Source: Rugamonas sp. A1-17 (lineage in GTDB: Bacteria > Pseudomonadota > Gammaproteobacteria > Burkholderiales > Burkholderiaceae_D). From it: a DNA stretch of 64,000 nucleotides. The notes beneath the pieces were generated by a model, which saw only the letters and a list, made by a program, of their open reading frames with translations, was not told where the DNA came from and searched no databases. The stretch is taken from positions 186,001-250,000 of the forward strand of contig JAJLPB010000006.1 of the NCBI GenBank assembly GCA_025548565.1, read 5' to 3'. Within the stretch, counting starts at the first letter, position 1. Each line of letters starts with the position of its first letter. Of the stretch, positions 45,935 through 53,417 are shown piece after piece. The translations under genes were made by a program, and so were the position numbers.

Positions 45935-47131
45935 GGCGCTCTCCCTTTTTGTTGGTGGTGTATCGGCGGGGGTGTCGGCGGTGCGACATAGGTGATCGGT
46001 CAGCTGAATGGACTGGTGCAGGGCGGTTGCGTACGGCGCCACCAGCCGGCGCGCCAGCGGATCGGGGCCGTCGCGGTCCAGGTCCCACAGGCCGCTGCGG
46101 TGCCAGTGGTCCGCGTGTTCCCAGTCCGGACGGTCGATGGCCGGGTAGACGCAGACGCCGCGCAGGTCGGCGCCGTGCTGCGCGGCCAGCGCCGCTTGTT
46201 CGGCGATCTGGCGTATCCACGCGCCGCGCCCGCTGCCGACATGGCTGGTTTCGGCCAGCAGCAGCGGCCTGTCGTAGCGCCGCCCCAGTTCAAGCAGCAG
46301 GCGGTACAGCGGCATGCGGCGCGCTTCGCCCAGGTGCCACCACAGGCGCAGGTTGGTGCCGCTTTCCCACTGGTTGCTGTGGTAGTAGTTGGCGCCGACC
46401 ACGTCGAGATAGTCCGGCGCGCCGCCCAGCTCCGGCTCGACGCGGCCGCACAGCATGTCCCACGCCTCGAATTGCGCGGCGCGCCAGCCGGCCGCCTGCG
46501 CCGCCCAATCCGGACGGTGCTCGGGCGCGATCACGTGGATCAGCGGATCGCAGGCCAGGATGCGGGCGCCCGGCGTGACGGAGCGCACGGCGTCGCAGCC
46601 GGCGATCTGCGCGCGCACCAGCTGGCGCTTGCCCACGCTGCCGGCTTGCGGATGGTCCATGCCGTCGAAGTGGAACATGTGGGTGGACAGCCCCCAGCTG
46701 GTGAACGAGATCTCGTTGATCAGCGAGTAGACCGGCTCCGGGCCTGCGCTGGGCGCCAGGCACTCCGCCAGCGCGCGGCAATAGCGGGCGAAGCGGGGTA
46801 CGAAGTCCGGCCCGAACAGGTCGACGTCGGGCGGCCAGCCGTAGTGGAAGAAGGTCCAGCTGATCTGCAGCCCCAGCTCCCGCGCGGCGTCGACGCGATG
46901 CAGCACGGTGCTGAAGTCGAACCGGCCGGCGCGCTCGCACAAGCGCCAGCCGGCCGATTCGCGCACGGTGCGGATGCCGAATTGGGCCAGCCGCCCGTAG
47001 TCCTCGCGCACGCGCCGCAGGTGGTCCGTGGTGCGGTTCATGTCCAGCGCGACGCCGGCGTGGTTGACATGGTCGGCGCCTTCATAGCCGGCCTGCCAGT
47101 AGCTGGCGAACGGTGGTGCGGCGGAATTCAT
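43319..47131 (-). CDS. fused glycosidase, glycosyltransferase and UDP-galactopyranose-mutase-like flavoprotein
   Basis: One uninterrupted 1270-codon frame holds three modules. Residues 1-375 form a clan-A glycosidase-like barrel with likely acid/base E140 (LINEISF) and nucleophile E294 (LLAETSH). Residues 400-770 are a GT-B-like glycosyltransferase (VFSHLRWDFVYQRPQQLMSR to STRYISPTKVLEYMAAELP). After an Ala-rich linker, about 800-1265 form an FAD enzyme like UDP-galactopyranose mutase (GCVIVGAGPTGLSAAYHLG, GGWCRSIEDRGFTFDHAGH). The ATG at 47131 has TGGAGG upstream. A strong ribosome-binding site and ATG lie in frame at codon 400, so the last two modules may also be made separately. It likely handles a surface glycan. 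Confidence 0.85.
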   Translation of the reverse strand: MNSAAPPFASYWQAGYEGADHVNHAGVALDMNRTTDHLRRVREDYGRLAQFGIRTVRESAGWRLCERAGRFDFSTVLHRVDAARELGLQISWTFFHYGWPPDVDLFGPDFVPRFARYCRALAECLAPSAGPEPVYSLINEISFTSWGLSTHMFHFDGMDHPQAGSVGKRQLVRAQIAGCDAVRSVTPGARILACDPLIHVIAPEHRPDWAAQAAGWRAAQFEAWDMLCGRVEPELGGAPDYLDVVGANYYHSNQWESGTNLRLWWHLGEARRMPLYRLLLELGRRYDRPLLLAETSHVGSGRGAWIRQIAEQAALAAQHGADLRGVCVYPAIDRPDWEHADHWHRSGLWDLDRDGPDPLARRLVAPYATALHQSIQLTDHLCRTADTPADTPPTKRESAMPTIIVFSHLRWDFVYQRPQQLMSRLAEYYRILFVEEPVRHEGPSHLRTSTPAPNVTVCQPHTPLSAPGFHDDQIRLLQPLLAAQLPANEPLIAWFYTPMALPLLQTLSPSLVVYDCMDELSAFRNPPRQLAQRETALLKIADLVFTGGPSLYEAKRQRHDNVHCFPSSVDAVHFQQALDRGNGHPLHADIPHPRLGYYGVVDERFDAELLGALADAWPDWQLVIVGPVIKIDPASLPQRPNIHYLGMQPYQALPHFLAGWDVCLLPFALNQSTRYISPTKVLEYMAAELPIVSTAIQDVEQPYGDVVAIGRDHAGFIAACTAALAQTPAQRAAMAQRMRAIVERTSWHATAEQMRALIAAEPPGGAKAVNAEATADAAASGGAETAAPGSASVNPLRPSARIGCVIVGAGPTGLSAAYHLGADTVLLERHATVGGWCRSIEDRGFTFDHAGHIMFSNDPYVLKLYDQLLGDNQHWQMREAWIYSKQVYTRYPFQGALYGLPPDVIKECLLGAIEARRGTPAANDAPAPEDCCADGTTDVAAGAACAEPASAEPANFEEFIYRVWGAGIARHFAIPYNRKLWTVPLTEMETSWLGGRVPQPDLGEIIDGALRPVPRPMGPNARFGYPLRGGFQALMTAFLPHIRGKVELDADVVELLPQQHAVVLADGRRLCYEQLISTMPLPELVRLAGGAAPVAVRRAAAQLRHVSVRCVNIGVDRPDLTDKHWIYYPEDTIFHRIFVQGNASPHCNAPGGFGFTCEISYSPTKPLPVTGDALIERCVADCIRTGFLSPQDRVLAANQLDLPYAYVVYDHARAHSVATIREWLAQYDIVLAGRYSEWEYYNSDHAFLAGKAAAEQVSARDGRALRAAES
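45941..45946 (-). promoter_or_regulatory. internal in-frame ribosome-binding site
   Basis: AGGGAG read on the minus strand, preceded by an A-run, lies six bases before an in-frame ATG at 45934. This is as strong as any start site in the window and decides whether one or two proteins are made from the 43319-47131 frame. Confidence 0.6.
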
Positions 47132-47317
47132 CGCGCTGGCCTCCAGGCGTAAAATTGAAGCGAGCCCCGCCGTTGCGGGCGAAGCTCAAAAAAATTGGTC
47201 CGGCAATGCTACCAACGTTCTGTTTAAATTTCAGTTCGATACCCGATGGAATTGAACGCCGTTGGCCGCGGCAAGCTTGCTACCATAGGCTTATCTCGGT
47301 GCCGATGGAGTTGTCCT

Positions 47318-49078
47318 ATGAGCCGCTTTGAGTATCCGCGTCCACAACTGGTGCGCGATGCGTGGCAGTCGCTGAACGGCGCGTGGGAATTCACGTACGA
47401 CGATCTGCGCCGCTACAGCCAGGCGGCCGACGATATCGAATGGCCGTTGTCGATCGAGGTGCCGTTCGCGCCGGAGGCGGTGGCCAGCGGCCTGGGGGAC
47501 CAGTCCTTCCATTCGGTCTGCTGGTATCGCCGCAAGTTCAGGCTGGCCACGCGCTGGCCGCGCACGCGGCTGCATTTCGGCGCGGTCGACTATCGCGCGC
47601 GGGTGTGGGTCAACGGCATGCTGGTGGCGGAGCACGAGGGCGGCCACACGCCGTTCTCGGCCGACATCACCGACGTGCTGCTGGACGGGCAGGAACAGAC
47701 CGTGGTGGTGCAGGCCGAGGACGATCCGGCCGACCTGGCCAAGCCGCGCGGCAAGCAGGATTGGCAGCTGGCGCCGCATTCGATCTGGTATCCGCGCACC
47801 ACCGGCATCTGGCAGAGCGTCTGGCTGGAGCCGCTGCCGGCGACTTACATCGCGGCGCTGCGCTGGACGCCGGTGTTCGATGGCTACGAGATCGGCTGCG
47901 AGGTGCTGGTGGGCGGCGATGTGCGCGCCGACCTGTCGGTGGAGGTGCGGGTGCTGCACGACGGCACGCTGCTGGCGGCCGACCGCTATCTGCTGGTCGG
48001 CCAGGAGGCCAACCGCAAGATCATGCTGTCCGATCCCGGCATCGACGATTCACGCAACGACCTGCTGTGGAGCCCCGAGAGCCCGACGCTGCTCGACGCC
48101 GAGCTGACGCTGTGCTGCGGCGACCAGGTGATCGACCGCGTGCGGTCCTACACGGCGATGCGCTCGGTGGCGATCAACCGCGACCGCTTCATGCTCAATG
48201 GCCGCCCCTATCCGCTGCGGCTGGTGCTGGATCAGGGCTACTGGCCGGAGACGCTGATGACCGCGCCGTCCGACGAAGCGCTGCGGCGCGACGTGGAGCT
48301 GGCCAAGGCCATGGGTTTCAACGGCGTGCGCAAGCACCAGAAGATCGAAGACCCGCGCTACCTGTACTGGGCCGACCGTCTGGGCTTGCTGGTGTGGGAG
48401 GAGATGCCGTCGGCCTACGCCTTCAGCGCCCGCGCCATCACGCGGCTGTTGAAGGAATGGACCGAGGCGATTGAGCGCGACTACAGCCATCCGTGCCTGA
48501 TCGTGTGGGTGGCGTTCAACGAGTCGTGGGGCGTGCCCAATTTGACGGCGATGCAGGCACATCGCAACGCGGTCGAGGCCTTGTACCATCTCACGCGCAT
48601 GCTCGACTCGACGCGGCCGGTGATCGGCAACGACGGCTGGGAAGCGTCGGCCACCGATATCCTCGGCATCCACGACTACGACGCCGATCCGGACAGGCTG
48701 CGGCAACGCTACGAGGTCAGCGACCCGGTGCGCACCTTGTTCGACCAGCGCCGTCCGGGTGGCCGCATCCTGACGCTGGACGGTTTTCCGCATCGCGGCC
48801 AACCCATCGTGTTGACCGAATTCGGTGGCGTCGCCTACGATCCGCAGGCCGGCGGGCGGAGTACCTGGGGCTATGCGCGCGCCGCCGACGCGCCATCGTT
48901 CATGGCGCATTACCGGGCGTTGTTGAAGGCGGTCTCGGAGACCAGCATGTTCAGCGGCTTTTGCTACACGCAGTTCGCCGACACCTTCCAGGAAACGAAT
49001 GGCCTGTTGACGGCGGACCGCACGCCCAAGATCCCGCTGGAGCAGATCCACGCCGCCACCCGCAACGCGCCGTTATGA
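47318..49078 (+). CDS. glycoside hydrolase family 2 (beta-galactosidase/glucuronidase-like)
   Basis: The 586-residue cytoplasmic enzyme has the three GH2 domains: a sugar-binding jelly roll (VRDAWQSLNGAWEFTYDD to HFGAVDYRARVWVNG), an Ig-like middle, and a TIM barrel. The acid/base is E402 in VAFNESWG and the nucleophile E501 in VLTEFGGVAYD. No signal peptide is seen. ATG at 47318 follows GGAG at 47307-47310; an upstream frame to 47246 lacks support. It diverges from the glycosidase-glycosyltransferase-UGM gene across 186 bases, suggesting shared control in glycan turnover. The exact linkage it cuts is unknown. Confidence 0.9.
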   Translation: MSRFEYPRPQLVRDAWQSLNGAWEFTYDDLRRYSQAADDIEWPLSIEVPFAPEAVASGLGDQSFHSVCWYRRKFRLATRWPRTRLHFGAVDYRARVWVNGMLVAEHEGGHTPFSADITDVLLDGQEQTVVVQAEDDPADLAKPRGKQDWQLAPHSIWYPRTTGIWQSVWLEPLPATYIAALRWTPVFDGYEIGCEVLVGGDVRADLSVEVRVLHDGTLLAADRYLLVGQEANRKIMLSDPGIDDSRNDLLWSPESPTLLDAELTLCCGDQVIDRVRSYTAMRSVAINRDRFMLNGRPYPLRLVLDQGYWPETLMTAPSDEALRRDVELAKAMGFNGVRKHQKIEDPRYLYWADRLGLLVWEEMPSAYAFSARAITRLLKEWTEAIERDYSHPCLIVWVAFNESWGVPNLTAMQAHRNAVEALYHLTRMLDSTRPVIGNDGWEASATDILGIHDYDADPDRLRQRYEVSDPVRTLFDQRRPGGRILTLDGFPHRGQPIVLTEFGGVAYDPQAGGRSTWGYARAADAPSFMAHYRALLKAVSETSMFSGFCYTQFADTFQETNGLLTADRTPKIPLEQIHAATRNAPL

Positions 49079-49098
49079 CGCGCGGGGGCGGGCGATTG

Positions 49099-50460
49099 TC
49101 AGGCGGCTACCGCTACCGCGTTTTTCTGGCGTATCCAGTAACCCGCGCCCAGCACCGCCAGCCACACGGGGATCAGGTAGACCGACAATTGCAGGTCCGG
49201 CGTCAGGTACATCACGGCCAGGATGCCGGCCAGGAAGGCCAGGCACAGGTAGTTGGTGAGCGGGTAGCCCAGGCTGCGGAAGGTGGTGGCCTGGCCGTCC
49301 GCCTTCTTCTGTGCGCGGAAGCGCAGGTGGATCCAGCTGATCATGCCCCAGTTGATGATCAGCGCCGACACCACGAGACCCATCAGGAAGCCGAAGGCCT
49401 TGCCCGGCATGAAGTAGTTGACGACGACGCAGATGCCGGTCGCCAGCGCCGAAACGCCGAGCGCCGCCAGCGGCACGCCGCGCTGGTTCACCTTCAGCAG
49501 CACGCGCGGCGCGTTGCCTTGCTTGGCCAGGCCGTACAGCATGCGGGTGTTGGAATACACGCCGCTGTTATACACCGACAGCGCGGCCGTCAGCACCACC
49601 GCGTTCAACGCGTGCGCCACCAGGTTGCTGTTCAGCGCATGGAAGATCAGCACGAACGGGCTGCCGCCGGTGACGACCTTCTCCCACGGGTACAGCGACA
49701 GCAGGATGCCCAGCGCGCCGATGTAGAAAATCAGGATGCGGTAGATGGCCTGGTTGGTGGCCTTGGGGATGGTGCGCGACGGATCGTCCGCCTCGGCGGC
49801 GGTGATGCCGATCAGCTCCAGGCCGCCGAAGGAGAACATGATCACGGCCATCGCCATCACCAGGCCGCTGATCCCGTTCGGGAAGAAGCCACCGTGCTGC
49901 CACAGGTTGGCCACGGTGGCTTGTGGGCCGGCGTCGCCGGAGATCAGCAGGTAGGCGCCGAACGCGATCATGCCGACGATGGCCGCCACCTTGATGATGG
50001 CGAACCAGAACTCCATCTCGCCGAAGGCCTTGACGTTGGCCAGGCTGATGGCGTTGATGACGACGAAGAAGGCCAGCGCCGACATCCAGGTCGGTATCGC
50101 GGGCCACCAGTATTGAACGTAGATGCCGACGGCCGACAGCTCGGCCATGCTGACCAGGACGTACAAGACCCAGTAATTCCAGCCCGACATGAAGCCCGCC
50201 AGGTGGCCGCAGTATTTGTCGGCGAAGTAGCTGAACGAGCCGGCGACCGGTTCGTCGACCACCATTTCGCCCAGCTGGCGCATGATGAAGAAGGCGATCA
50301 GGCCGGCCACGCCGTAGCCGAGCAGCACGGACGGTCCGGCCATCTGGATGGTCTGCGCAATGCCGAGGAACAGACCGGTGCCAATGGCGCCGCCCAGCGC
50401 GATCAGCTGGATATGCCGGCTCTTCAGGCCGCGCTTGAGTTCATTCTTCCCATCAGCCAT
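49099..50460 (-). CDS. AroP-like amino acid permease (APC family)
   Basis: The 453-residue transporter begins ADGKNELKRGLKSRHIQL, followed by IALGGAIGTGLFLG, the amino-acid transporter family signature. The AFGEMEFWFAIIKVAAIVGM segment closely follows AroP/PheP-type permeases, and the VMFSFGGLELIGITAAEADD motif is intact. About 12 membrane spans. Likely substrates are aromatic or other neutral amino acids by proton symport. ATG at 50460 has AGGGGA upstream; a TTG/GTG-type extension to 50484 is less likely. It converges with the GH2 gene. Confidence 0.88.
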   Translation of the reverse strand: MADGKNELKRGLKSRHIQLIALGGAIGTGLFLGIAQTIQMAGPSVLLGYGVAGLIAFFIMRQLGEMVVDEPVAGSFSYFADKYCGHLAGFMSGWNYWVLYVLVSMAELSAVGIYVQYWWPAIPTWMSALAFFVVINAISLANVKAFGEMEFWFAIIKVAAIVGMIAFGAYLLISGDAGPQATVANLWQHGGFFPNGISGLVMAMAVIMFSFGGLELIGITAAEADDPSRTIPKATNQAIYRILIFYIGALGILLSLYPWEKVVTGGSPFVLIFHALNSNLVAHALNAVVLTAALSVYNSGVYSNTRMLYGLAKQGNAPRVLLKVNQRGVPLAALGVSALATGICVVVNYFMPGKAFGFLMGLVVSALIINWGMISWIHLRFRAQKKADGQATTFRSLGYPLTNYLCLAFLAGILAVMYLTPDLQLSVYLIPVWLAVLGAGYWIRQKNAVAVAA

Positions 50461-50532
50461 CGAATCCCCTAGGGTGGTAAGCAAAGACGACGATTCTAAA
50501 GCAAAAGCGTGTCTGCGCTATATCAATTTCTG

Positions 50533-50973
50533 CTAGCGGCGTGGCGAGTAGGCCATGCATTCGACTTCGACCTCGCCGCCCAGCGCCAGGCCGTTGGCGC
50601 CCAGCGCGCTGCGCGCCGGCAGGCGCTCAGGCTTGAAGTAGCTGGCGTAGACCTTGTTGAAGTCCTCCCACTTGGCCATGTCCGCGATCATGATGGTGCA
50701 CTTGACCACGTCGTCCATGGTCAGGTGGAAGCCCTTGAGGATGACGGCGATATTGTCCATCGCCTGCCGCGACTGGGCCTCGAAGCCCTTGACCAGCCCA
50801 TTCGGCCCGGTGCCCAATTGGCCGGAGACGAACACGTAGTCGCCCGCGCGCACCGCCAGCGAGAACGGGCGTCCCGGCTCGTTGCCCTTGTTGTAGAAGT
50901 CGATGCCCGAAGCGGCGCCCGAGGCGCACAAGGCCAGCATGCAGGCCAGTTTTTTCAGGTGGGTAGGTGTCAT
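50533..50973 (-). CDS. exported RidA-family protein
   Basis: The 146-residue product is a RidA/YjgF fold (FVSGQLGTGPNGLVKGFEAQ, NIAVILKGFHLTMDDVVKCT, ARSALGANGLALGGEVEVEC) behind a hydrophobic signal peptide (MTPTHLKKLACMLALCASGA). Cytosolic RidA hydrolyses reactive enamines and imines. A periplasmic form implies another substrate or a non-catalytic role. The conserved Arg (PARSALG) and the ECMAYSP end are kept. AAAGGAG precedes the ATG. Neighbours do not define its pathway, though an exported cyanophycinase and an amino-acid permease lie nearby. Confidence 0.85.
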   Translation of the reverse strand: MTPTHLKKLACMLALCASGAASGIDFYNKGNEPGRPFSLAVRAGDYVFVSGQLGTGPNGLVKGFEAQSRQAMDNIAVILKGFHLTMDDVVKCTIMIADMAKWEDFNKVYASYFKPERLPARSALGANGLALGGEVEVECMAYSPRR

Positions 50974-51021
50974 GCCAATCTCCTTTATGGCCTGCGGGAG
51001 AGCCAGGGATTTGTGTTCGCG

Positions 51022-51552
51022 TCACCATCCGGCCGGCCATCCCGCCGGCGGTGGTTTTAGTTTCGATTTGATGAACGCCAGATATTTGGGGTCGTCGTCC
51101 TTGAAAATCGCCTTTCCTTCGGGAAGATAGGCGCGAGCGAGTTCATCGGCGGCCCGGTCCATGTTCCTCAGCTCGAATTGGCATTGACCCAATCGCAGAT
51201 GCAGAAATGGATTTGCAGTCGCGCCCGGGGTGTGCATTGCCACGGAGAGATTATCACGGCATGCGGTATAGTCCTTGTTGTGAAAATTGGCGTCGCCGAC
51301 TGCGGCCAGTATCCATAGGGCGGCGTCCCAATTCTGCTTCGGCTCAGGCAACAGGTCCCACGCTTTCCAATAGATCGGGATCGCTTCGGGATATTTGCCG
51401 GCTTCCGCGAGGCTGTCTCCTTGCGCGGCCAGTCTCTTGACCTCCGCATGTATTTTGGGCGGCAGTTCTTTTTGCGCCGGGCTAGCCGGCGCGGCTGCCA
51501 TCGAGCCGGCGGCAATAAGCATCAATGCAATTGCGGCTAAAATTTTTTTCAT
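51022..51552 (-). CDS. exported TPR-like protein of unknown function
   Basis: The 176-residue protein has a Sec signal peptide (MKKILAAIALMLIAAGSMAA) and a helical body like one or two TPR units (GDSLAEAGKYPEAIPIYWKA; FLHLRLGQCQFELRNMDRAA). It ends in a Pro/Trp-rich PPPAGWPAGW tail. Two cysteines could form a disulphide. Lower GC than the neighbours and an adjacent small coiled-coil gene suggest a horizontally acquired pair. No function can be assigned. Confidence 0.7.
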   Translation of the reverse strand: MKKILAAIALMLIAAGSMAAAPASPAQKELPPKIHAEVKRLAAQGDSLAEAGKYPEAIPIYWKAWDLLPEPKQNWDAALWILAAVGDANFHNKDYTACRDNLSVAMHTPGATANPFLHLRLGQCQFELRNMDRAADELARAYLPEGKAIFKDDDPKYLAFIKSKLKPPPAGWPAGW

Positions 51553-51614
51553 AGATTCTCAATCATATGAATGGCAGCGCTTTGACGGGAAGGGCGGTTA
51601 TTCCGAAGCGCCGC

Positions 51615-51956
51615 TTAACGCTCACCAGCCTTGCGGTGGTGCGGGCTTGCCTGGTTTTCCACCGCCATTGCATGCTGTGCCTCTTCTCTCGCTTTGGCGC
51701 GGCGCCTTTCGGCTTCTTCGATCTGCATGATCTGCCGTTCCAGCAACTCGATGGTGCGTTCGACGTCGAGGATTTCCTTGGATAGCTGCAGGCGAACGGC
51801 GGGGTCGGTCTCGTTCAACATCTGCTTCTGGAGTTGCTCCGCTCTTTTTCGTAGCGTCTTGATTTGCTTGAGAATTGCGTTGATGTGGTCATGGGCGCTG
51901 CCGCCCAGTTCCATTCTGCGCGCGCCGCCTGATGTAACGCTGGATACCATAGACAT
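51615..51956 (-). CDS. small coiled-coil protein (FlxA-like appearance)
   Basis: The 113-residue product is almost entirely charged helix with heptad character from about residue 25 (AILKQIKTLRKRAEQLQKQM, then RTIELLERQIMQIEEAERRR). The N-terminus is Ser/Gly-rich. It has no signal peptide or membrane span. It lies 62 bases upstream of the exported TPR-like gene on the same strand and shares its lower GC. A resemblance to FlxA-like coiled-coil proteins is weak and gives no function. Confidence 0.6.
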   Translation of the reverse strand: MSMVSSVTSGGARRMELGGSAHDHINAILKQIKTLRKRAEQLQKQMLNETDPAVRLQLSKEILDVERTIELLERQIMQIEEAERRRAKAREEAQHAMAVENQASPHHRKAGER

Positions 51957-52098
51957 TCTCTCGATTGGTTTTTTATCATGGTAGTCGATTTTGTATGTGA
52001 CTTCCAGTCATATGAAAATTGGGTACCATACGCGGCGCAAATGTCAGTATGCTTACGGTCTTTCGGATGGAAACGAAAAAACAAAGAGGAAAAGTTGA

Positions 52099-53307
52099 AT
52101 GAGGCGGTTTTGTATTTTGCTGTTGGCGGCCCTGGCCTGGTGCGCGCAGGCTGGCGCTGCGGACCTTGCGCCACAAGGCTCGCTGGTGATCGTCGGCGGA
52201 GCGCTGCGGTCCGATAACGCGGTGGTGTGGCAGCGTATTGTGCAACTGGCCGGCGGCGCCGGCGCGCGTATCGCGGTGCTGCCGTCGGCGGCGGCGAATC
52301 CCGAAGGTTCCGGCGCCCACCTGGCCGCTTACCTGAATCATTATGGCGCGTCTGCCTTCGTGGTGCCGCTGGCCGTGCGGCTGCCTAATCGCGATTACCG
52401 TCGCGATGCCGAGGATGCGACGCTGGCGCGCTCCATCCGCGAAGCCGGTGGGGTCTATTTTTGCGGCGGCGACCAGGCGCTGATCACGCAGGCCCTGGTG
52501 CGCCCGGACGGCAGCCGCAGCGCGGTGCTGGAGGCGATATGGGATGTCTACCGGCGCGGCGGCGTCATCGCCGGCACCAGCGCGGGCGCGGCGATCATGA
52601 GCAGCACCATGTTCGACAGCACCAGGTCCGTGTTCAGCACACTCGCTCAAGGCGTCAACGATGGACGCGAGCTGGCGCCGGGCCTGGGCTTTATCGGCAA
52701 GGACATTTTCATCGACCAGCACCTGCTGGCGCGCGGACGCTTCGCCCGCATGCTGCCGGCCATGCTGAAGAAGGGCTACAAGCTGGGACTGGGCATCGAC
52801 GAAAACACGGCGATGGTGATCAATGCGGCGCGCGATGTCGAGGTGCTTGGTTATCAGGGCGCGCTGCTGATGGATCTGTCGCAGGCGGCGGTCGACCCGG
52901 GCGCCAGGGACTTCAACATTTCGAATGTGCGCGTCAGCTACCTGGATCGCGGCGACCGCTATAACCTGGCGAGCCGCCAGTTCACGCCATCGGCCGACAA
53001 GGTCGAGGGGGGCAAGCTGGATCCGCAAAAGCCCGCAACGAGGGCGCCGGTCTACACATCCGACATCCTCGGCCACAACGCCGTGCTGGTGCTGATGGAA
53101 AAGCTGATCGACAATTCGCAGACCGAGGCGACCGGCATCGCCACCGCCGGCCCGGGCGAGGCGCGGCAGGAGCTGGGCTTCGAGTTCCGCTTCAGCCGTC
53201 TTGCGGACAGCATCGGTTACGCGTCCGCCACGACGGAAGGCTATTCGATACTCAACCTGCGGCTGGATGTACGGCCGCTGCAAATTACGCGTCCTTGGTA
53301 CAAATAG
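52099..53307 (+). CDS. cphE: exported cyanophycinase (peptidase family S51)
   Basis: The 402-residue protein carries a signal peptide (CILLLAALAWCAQAGA) and the S51 core. Visible parts are GSLVIVGGALRSDNAVVWQR, YFCGGDQALITQAL and the nucleophile Ser in VIAGTSAGAAIMSSTMF. The active-site His region is IDQHLLARGRFAR. It should cleave cyanophycin or similar beta-Asp-Arg polymers outside the cytoplasm, giving dipeptides for uptake. GAGGAAAAG lies before the ATG. The coding region is followed by a perfect 15-bp hairpin. Nearby exported RidA and the AroP-like permease could help use the products, but that is only suggested by distance. Confidence 0.88.
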   Translation: MRRFCILLLAALAWCAQAGAADLAPQGSLVIVGGALRSDNAVVWQRIVQLAGGAGARIAVLPSAAANPEGSGAHLAAYLNHYGASAFVVPLAVRLPNRDYRRDAEDATLARSIREAGGVYFCGGDQALITQALVRPDGSRSAVLEAIWDVYRRGGVIAGTSAGAAIMSSTMFDSTRSVFSTLAQGVNDGRELAPGLGFIGKDIFIDQHLLARGRFARMLPAMLKKGYKLGLGIDENTAMVINAARDVEVLGYQGALLMDLSQAAVDPGARDFNISNVRVSYLDRGDRYNLASRQFTPSADKVEGGKLDPQKPATRAPVYTSDILGHNAVLVLMEKLIDNSQTEATGIATAGPGEARQELGFEFRFSRLADSIGYASATTEGYSILNLRLDVRPLQITRPWYK

Positions 53308-53341
53308 GCCGCTTGTTTAGCGGGAGCGCTAAACAAGCGGC
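53308..53341. terminator. 15-bp perfect hairpin between cyanophycinase and GH92 genes
   Basis: Arms GCCGCTTGTTTAGCG (53308-53322) and CGCTAAACAAGCGGC (53327-53341) flank a GGAG loop. It starts right after the cyanophycinase stop and ends 18 bases before the -35 box of the GH92 promoter. No T run follows. It probably ends transcription; the TTTAGCG/CGCTAAA arms also resemble half sites of LacI-type operators. Confidence 0.7.
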
Positions 53342-53359
53342 TATCAGGACGGCATCCTG

Positions 53360-53388
53360 TTGACCAGTGCGGCGGCCAGCGCTATAAC
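53360..53388 (+). promoter_or_regulatory. sigma-70 promoter for the GH92 gene
   Basis: TTGACC (53360-53365), a 17-base spacer and TATAAC (53383-53388) form a near-consensus promoter. The GH92 ATG is 29 bases after the -10 box. The placement just after the hairpin supports separate transcription of the mannosidase. Confidence 0.65.
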
Positions 53389-53417
53389 GTCGGATCGACC
53401 TCATAACCGGAAGCCGT

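Noticed and set aside
43289-45991. A 900-codon plus-strand frame opposite the glycosyltransferase-UGM gene
   Set aside because: Antisense shadow; no ribosome-binding site, no domains and skewed composition.
47160-47190. A GC hairpin followed by a short A-run between the divergent glycan genes
   Set aside because: The stem is only about five pairs and the A-run is on the wrong side for a gene ending there; both neighbours start, not end, at this gap.
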